In this document: positions 58,408 through 64,000 of the stretch, piece after piece
Layout: each line of letters starts with the position of its first letter
Position numbering within the stretch: the first letter of the stretch is position 1
Source of the DNA: Camellia lanceoleosa
Taxonomy: Eukaryota > Streptophyta > Magnoliopsida > Ericales > Theaceae
Length of the DNA: 64,000 bases
Direction of reading: 5' to 3'
Assembly (NCBI GenBank): GCA_025200525.1
Contig: CM045763.1
Location: 89,943,470-90,007,469, forward strand
Translations under genes and position numbers: made by a program
The notes under the pieces: model-generated
The model's input: only the letters and a program-made list of their open reading frames with translations
Told to the model about the DNA's origin: nothing
Databases searched by the model: none

Positions 58408-60828
58408 TGTGACAACCCTCACCTCTAATTAATGCTAAACTGTGACTGAGAATGATAAGTAACTGATTTGACTGAAGTTCTGAATTGATTGCAAGAGTAT
58501 ATTGTTTTATTTGCATTTCTATCTGTTAGTCATTAAATGATCTGTTCATGTTTTATCTTTGAACTGTGAATTGAAAGCTTTATCGGCGACCGATTCAGAA
58601 ATTGATTAGTGTTATGTGTTAATTAGAATTTATGTGATTTTATGGTATATTTAATTAAAATCCGATTTGGAACAATTAAATTAGATTAAATAATGCTAAA
58701 TTACATTAGTTTGAGTTATTTGCATGTTTGCCACTGAGTGGGCCACTTTCATTAGCATCTTTGAGGCTCAATTTATACACTTAGCTTATCACCACTTCAT
58801 CCATTTTTTCTAGACCAAACCGTATGAGAGAGGAGAGTAAGACAAAGAGCTTGAGTTTATCTAGATTGGCTTGAAACTTAGAAGATTTGAAAGAGAATTG
58901 CACATTTGAGTTATCACACCTAGAATTCAAGACCTAAGGTAAGAAAATCACTTTCTTAATTGTGAATTTGAGCTACTTATTGCATGGTTCATGGTAATTG
59001 GTGATCTAAGTCAAGAATTGACTTAAAGAGTTGATTTAAGTAGCTAATTCATGCATGCATGTACATGTTCTTGGAATTTGAGGTTGTTTTTAGAAAATCC
59101 TCACATGCATGTCCATTTTCTAGTTGTAGTTCATGAATTCATCATGTTTTTGGAAGGATTTACTCATTTGATCATGTGTTAGAAGCTTTGAATTCAATTG
59201 AACACATGCATGTTAAACGTACATCTCGTTCTTGAAGTTTATTTGAAATTCGTGTCTAATTGACTTATCCTTGAGCTTTGATTTTTCAAATTTGATCTTC
59301 AAAACATATTGTATTATGGGTTTAAAGTGTTTTTCCAGAAAATTGGCCAAAAATGATCGAATTTGAGGCTTTTAAAGTTGAGTTTTGTGCTTGGGGATGA
59401 ATCTGGAAATTTCAGATTTTGGACCCACACTCGAGCGTAGGACTTCACACTCAAGCGTACACTCTGAGTCGTGCATCTCTGATCGAGCGTGGGAAGTCAC
59501 GCTCAAGCGTAAAATATATATGCCCAGAAGTTCATGTGTTTTACAGTCCGCTCGAGCAAGAGAGTTCATGCTCGAGCGAGGACCTGAGTCTCACGCTTGA
59601 GCGGAGGTCGAGCATCCGTCGAGCGTAAATTGCATGCATCCAATACTTTTCATGAAGTTTGTAGTCCGCTCGAGCGAAGGAAGTCACGCTTGAGCGGAGC
59701 TCCTTTGTCTGCATGTCCACTCAAGCATAGAAAGCCACGCTCGAGCGAAACCCCTGTTTTCTGAAAATTTTGAAAAGTGTTTTAAAGTGCATCTTTGCAT
59801 CCTCTTTCCATCCTAGGCATTCCTAGGCCATCTTTAAGGCATCTTATTGAGGATATTGATATAGAACCACACCGAGTCAAGATAGGGACTAAGTTGTTGA
59901 TTCCCAAGTGTGTAACTTAGTATGTATTCGCTCAGAATCGCGTAGGGTTGGCATCCAAGACGCCATTAGTCGCTTATAGCCCAAAGGCTCGCGTGAGTAA
60001 CAATATTGTAAAGATATGTTCAATCATGAATATTTTCTGAATGATCAGCTGTACTGTTTTCTGAAAAGATATTTCTCACTGAATGAATGTTTGTCCTATT
60101 TGTGAACTGTATTCGTGGCATCCATAGCAAATTACTGTTACTGCTACTGTTACGGAGATCTCTGTCGGCTCCAATATTGGAACCACTACTATTTACTGTT
60201 ATGATGGCCATCTATTGACTGTTTGGTCTGTTAAGACCTACTGTACTGTTTTGCTATTGGATGTACCACAAATAACTGCTATGGTTTCTAAGTGATTGCA
60301 ATTAACTATTTTAATTACTGAAAGGACATTCATTCTCAACCTCTTTACACAGCTGTTATTCACTGGGCTTTAGCTCACTGTTTGTATTTATATGTAGGTG
60401 TCCAGGCACCGGACTGGAGCTAGATGCGTCGGATTAACTCCCTTTTGTCAAGCCAACCTTTGTGCCTCACTTTGAGGCTCTGAGTCTGTTCAAGCTAAGG
60501 CTTTTTGAGGTGTCTCAGCTCATCCTTCTGTCTCCGTTCTATTGTACTATTTAAGACTTGCACTGTACTGTTATGGTAGGGATTTGGTCCCTAACTTGAA
60601 TGTCTGTATATGATGTATGTATATACTGTTTTGGTTTTGAATATGAATATGTTCAGAAAAGTCTTTTTGCATTCATACTATCACAGCTCATTGGATATCT
60701 TTTATTTACTATTTTGGCTTCCGCCAGCCCCTTTACTCTATATTATTGTCATTATCATATGTGCCTTCTAGAATCTTGACATCGTCGTCTCGATACTAAA
60801 CCCATAGGGGCGGGTTTGGGTCGTGACA
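58408..60828 (+). repeat. 5' LTR of a Tekay/Del-type chromovirus
   Basis: Starts TGTGACAACCCTCACC and ends GGGTTTGGGTCGTGACA, followed by a methionine-tRNA primer site. It is 2.42 kb, long as usual for this lineage. The insertion is within the Tat 3' region; the 5 bp before it (GACTT, 58403-58407) should be duplicated after the 3' LTR, outside the window. A palindrome array lies at 59428-59750. Confidence 0.85.
59428..59752. repeat. Array of CGCTCGAGCG-type palindromes in the LTR
   Basis: About 13 copies of a (C)GCTCGAGCG(A/G) motif and its close variants (ACTCGAGCGT, CGCTTGAGCG, CGCTCAAGCG) occur within 325 bp, spaced mostly 20-35 bp. Most are followed or preceded by GAAGTCACGCT or GGAAGTCACG. 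The array is GC- and CpG-rich against an AT-rich LTR. Confidence 0.85.
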
Positions 60829-60831
60829 GAG

Positions 60832-60843
60832 TGGTATCAGAGC
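60832..60843 (+). other. Primer-binding site (initiator tRNA-Met)
   Basis: TGGTATCAGAGC three bases after the LTR matches the 3' end of plant initiator methionine tRNA, the usual minus-strand primer of Ty3/gypsy and copia elements. Confidence 0.92.
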
Positions 60844-61031
60844 GATACCAAGCACGAGTTATACCGCACACACGTGTCCAAATAAGCTATAGGATGTCCT
60901 AGAAAAGTAAATAGGACATTGCATGAGCGTGAAAGTGTGTGTGGCCATGATATGAATATATGTGCTAATATGCTAGTGTGCTTAAGTAAGCAATTTCCTA
61001 TGTTTATTATTACCATATTGCCTATAGTGAA

Positions 61032-61756
61032 ATGGACAATGCACGAAATGCTGATGAATCCGAATCATTTGAGGCAAGGATGGCAAGATTAGAAAGAACG
61101 GTTGAACTGTTGACTGAGGCCTTGAGGCTACAACAGAGCCAATAGCCCCCACCTCCTCCAGTTCAACCGGAGCAAAATGTTAATGAGGACATAATTGCCT
61201 TGACATAGAAGTTCAGTAAAATGAAACCACCATCCTTTCAGGGAGGCCTTGAACCGTTAAAGGCCGAAGCATGGGTTCTAGAAACAGAGAAATTATTTGA
61301 AGTGTTTTCGTATTCCAAAGCACACAAGGTATTGCTGGCTACCTTTACTTTATAAGAAGAGGCCAGAAGGTGGTGGATGCTTGTTTCTTTAAAAAATACT
61401 TTCCTCAGTGTGTCAGGGATCGCAAAGTGACTGAATTTGAATAGTTAAAACAAGGTACTATGTTAGTGGCAGAGTATAAATCAAAGTTTACTGAACTCGC
61501 CAGATACACACCACACATGGTGGACACCGATTACAAAAAGGCCAGGAAATTTGAAGGCGACCTTAATGTAGAGATACTTGACAGAATCAATGTGCTGAAA
61601 TTACTAAAATATGTGGATGTTCTTGATCGAGCAATAATAGTTAAGTCGAATATCGAGGCATTGAAACAGACTGAAACACCAGCGTCTGAGTGGCGCGGTA
61701 AGTGACGAGGCTTCAAGTTTAAGAAAGACTGAAATAACTCGTCGAACAAAAAGTAA
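61032..61756 (+). pseudogene. gag: Tekay-type gag, with stops and an internal deletion
   Basis: The frame opens at 61032 (MDNARNADESESFEARMAR, a coiled-coil-like start) and continues through KPPSFQGGLEPLKAEAW and EEARRWWM. Stops occur after QSQ, after IALT and before EEARRWW. Near 61380 a stretch is missing and the frame shifts. The gag core resumes as KYFPQCVRDRKV, then QGTMLVAEYKSKFTELARY and a zinc-knuckle tail. More stops at 61703-61705, about 61730 and 61754-61756 fit CGA-to-TGA or CAG-to-TAG changes. In the zinc knuckle ([14 protein letters not shown], about 61867-61908, past the last stop) the His is replaced by Gln. The protein cannot be made whole. Confidence 0.8.
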
Positions 61757-64000
61757 AATATAAGGTCAACAACCAGTTCTAGTCAGGGAAACAATTCCAT
61801 ACCACCTTGCTCTGAATGTGGAAAAAGGCATAAGGGGGTTTGCTATAAAATCTCTGGTGCTTGTTATAGGTGTGGCAAAGTGGGTCAAATGGTTAAAGAT
61901 TGCCCTTCAATTTCTCAAGGCAATAGTAAAGCTGCAACTAGCGCCGTAGCATCAACTGTTGCACCTAAACCCAATCCCAAAGCTACCGGAAAGGAGCCTC
62001 TAAGGCAAGAACGAGTGTTCGCACTTGTACCGGGAGATGTGCAGAATACCGAGACCGTTGTGTCAGGTATACTCTCAATTTGTACTCAAAATGCTTATGT
62101 TCTGATTGATTCGGGGTCTACACATTCATATGTCTCGTATGCTTTTTCACGAAAACTAAATAGACCACTCGAACCCATAAATTATTTGTTAGCTGTATTT
62201 TCACTTGTTGGGGGATCCATGACTTATGCTTTTATGTACCCTGCATATGAAATTACTATTGGGGATGTGCATTTGTATATTGATTTATTGCCTTTGAATA
62301 TCGATCATTTCGATGTAATATTAGGAATGGACTGGTTAACAAAATATCATGCTACCATAGACTGTGTAACAAAACACGTTGTTTTCCGTCCGCCTGGATT
62401 GCCTGAATTTGTATTTAACGGAGTTGGTGTAGTGCCTCCTCCATATCTGATTTCGTCTATGAAAGCTTTTAAACTGATTAAGAAGGAATGTAAAGGGTAT
62501 CTATGTTGTATATTGACTGTATCTACTAATGCTAAAGCTAATGTGGACAGCATTCCTATAGTCAGAGAATTCCCAGATGTTTTTCCAGATGATTTTCCAG
62601 GGGATTTGATTGACAGGGGCATTGAGTTCACCATTGATGTGATTCCGGGTAGACAGCCAGTTTCTAAAGCTCCGTACAGAATGGCACCTACTGAATTAAA
62701 AGAACTGAAAATTCAGCTACAAGAATTGTTAGATAAGAAGTTCATCAGGCCCAGTACTTCACCGTGGGGCGCACCGATTCTTTTTGTGAAAAAGAAAGAC
62801 GGCTCACTAAAACTCTTCATTGACTACTGTGAACTGAACAAGGTAACAGTGAAAAACAAATATCCATTGCTTCGAATTGATGATTTGTTTGACCAGTTAC
62901 AGGGTGCCCAGGTTTTCTCTAAAATTGACCCTAGATCTGGATACCACCAGTTAAAAGTCAAACCAAAGGACATTAAAAAGACTGTCTTTCGAATGAGGTA
63001 CGGACATTATGAATATCTTGTTATGCCTTTCGGAGTTACTAATGCACCTGCTGCATTTATGGACCTCATGAACAGAATTTTTAAACCATTCCTCGACGAA
63101 TTTGTAGTTGTTTTTATAGATGACATTTTGATTTATTCCAAAAGTGAAGAAGAAAATGAACATCATTTGAGAATTGCCTTGCAGACCCTAAGAGAACAGA
63201 AACTGTATGCAAAACTGACAAAGTGTGAATTTTGGCTTGATAATGTTATGTTTTTGGGACATGTGATTAGTAAGGATGGCATTACAGTTGACCCACAGAA
63301 GATTAAAGTGGTAGTGAATTGGCCCAGACCGTCTAATGTTACTGAAGTCCGAAGTTTCTTAGGCTTAGCCGGATACTACAAAAGATTTGTGAAGGACTTC
63401 TCTAAAATTGCCCTACCGTTGACTCAGTTGACTCAAAAAGGGATATCATTTGACTGGACTGACCAGAGAGAATTAGTTTTTCAAGAGTTAAAGACTCGAC
63501 TTGTGACTACACCGATTCTTACCCTATCCTCAAGTACGGATGGATTTACTATTTTTAGTGATGCTTCTTACAAGGGTTTGGGATGTGTGTTAATGCAAAA
63601 TGGTAAGGTTATTGCGTATGCCTCCCGACAACTAAGACCACACGAAAAGAATTACCCAACTCATGACTTGGAACTTGCTGCAGTAGTGTTTGCATTGAAA
63701 ATTTGGCGCCACTACCTTTATGGGGCAACATGTGAGGTGTACACAGACCACAAGAGTTTGAAATACTTGTTCACACAGAAAGAACTGAACATGAGACAGC
63801 AGAGATGGTTAGAACTGATAAAAGACTACGACTTGCAAATTTTGTACCATCTAGGGAAAGCTAACATCGTTACTGATACACTCAGTCGGAAGTCAATTGG
63901 GAATTTAGCCTGTTTACTCACTGGACAGAAAGAACTGCTATGCGACCTTGAAAAGTTTGAAGTTGAGATTGTTTTGTATGAACAAGGTGGAATTTTAGCC
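61757..64000 (+). CDS. pol: Tekay/Del-type chromovirus pol (PR-RT-RH), open to the window edge
   Basis: One uninterrupted frame of 748 codons that continues past the window. In order it shows the gag zinc knuckle, protease ([13 protein letters not shown] at about 62098, [10 protein letters not shown]), the linker before RT (FPDVFPDD), reverse transcriptase ([54 protein letters not shown], and the catalytic [10 protein letters not shown] at about 63113-63142) and RNase H ([50 protein letters not shown]). The start of the integrase linker follows ([12 protein letters not shown]). Motif order and sequence fit the Tekay (Del) branch of chromoviruses; the chromodomain and integrase would lie outside. 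Substitutions such as DYCELNK for the usual DYRELNK indicate some decay despite the open frame. Confidence 0.9.

Noticed and set aside
1..64000. A bacterial-type operon or defence system
   Set aside because: Introns, LTR and non-LTR retrotransposons, MITEs and plant gene families show that this is plant nuclear DNA. No operon structure is present.

Overview
This window is nuclear DNA of a flowering plant, most likely a eudicot. The evidence is intron-bearing genes with GT..AG splice sites, an AT-rich background with many CT/GA and TA microsatellites, and a dense, nested population of plant transposons. I could not determine the species. Only three host-type genes or gene remnants are supported: a complete 7-exon PPOX2-like gene (18649-20914, +), the first exon of a DUF688-type gene (47688-48281, -), and an unrecognised coding-like fragment near 31.9 kb. 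Almost everything else is transposable elements, decayed copies of them, or AT-rich spacer.

Layout. (1) 1-11.4 kb: a short GRF zinc-finger gene (+) faces a broken FAR1/MULE-transposase-like gene (-). They share a minisatellite, and a 5.77-kb non-autonomous CACTA element with an exact 3-bp ATT duplication is inserted into it. (2) 11.4-18.6 kb: MITEs and a MULE-like element (9-bp duplication GATTCATCG) that was split by a 2.15-kb solo LTR (5-bp duplication GTTTG). A hAT-like element then ends about 65 bp before the PPOX2 start codon. (3) 18.6-20.9 kb: PPOX2-like gene. (4) 21.6-29.4 kb: a 1.25-kb hAT element, a small MITE, a 1.2-kb foldback element, a MITE within a MITE, and a 5'-truncated L1-type LINE (-). 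(5) 29.8-45.8 kb: AT-rich DNA with Tourist/Harbinger-like, Stowaway and other MITEs. One Harbinger-like element at 33.2-34.0 kb appears to carry a piece of a host gene. (6) 45.9-49.5 kb: a triplicated segment around a very long poly-T/poly-A palindrome, the DUF688 exon, a young tRNA-derived SINE and a small MITE. (7) 49.5-58.4 kb: a decayed Tat-lineage Ty3/gypsy element with 5' LTR, gag, pol, 3' tandem repeats and an antisense ORF remnant, split inside RNase H by a second copy of the 21.6-kb hAT family. (8) 58.4 kb to the end: a younger Tekay/Del-type chromovirus inserted into the Tat element. Its pol frame is open to the window edge.

The insertion order can be read from the nesting. Tat is older than the hAT and Tekay elements inserted in it. 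The MULE is older than the solo LTR. The GRF/FAR1 unit is older than the CACTA. Many nonsense codons in the old elements fit C-to-T or G-to-A changes in CAG, CAA, CGA or TGG codons, as expected for long-methylated DNA. The more unusual points are the gene-carrying Harbinger-like element, a GC-rich CCGGT/ACCGG module shared by several different MITEs, the CGCTCGAGCG array in the Tekay LTR, the antisense ORF remnant of Tat, and the GRF plus FAR1 gene pair.
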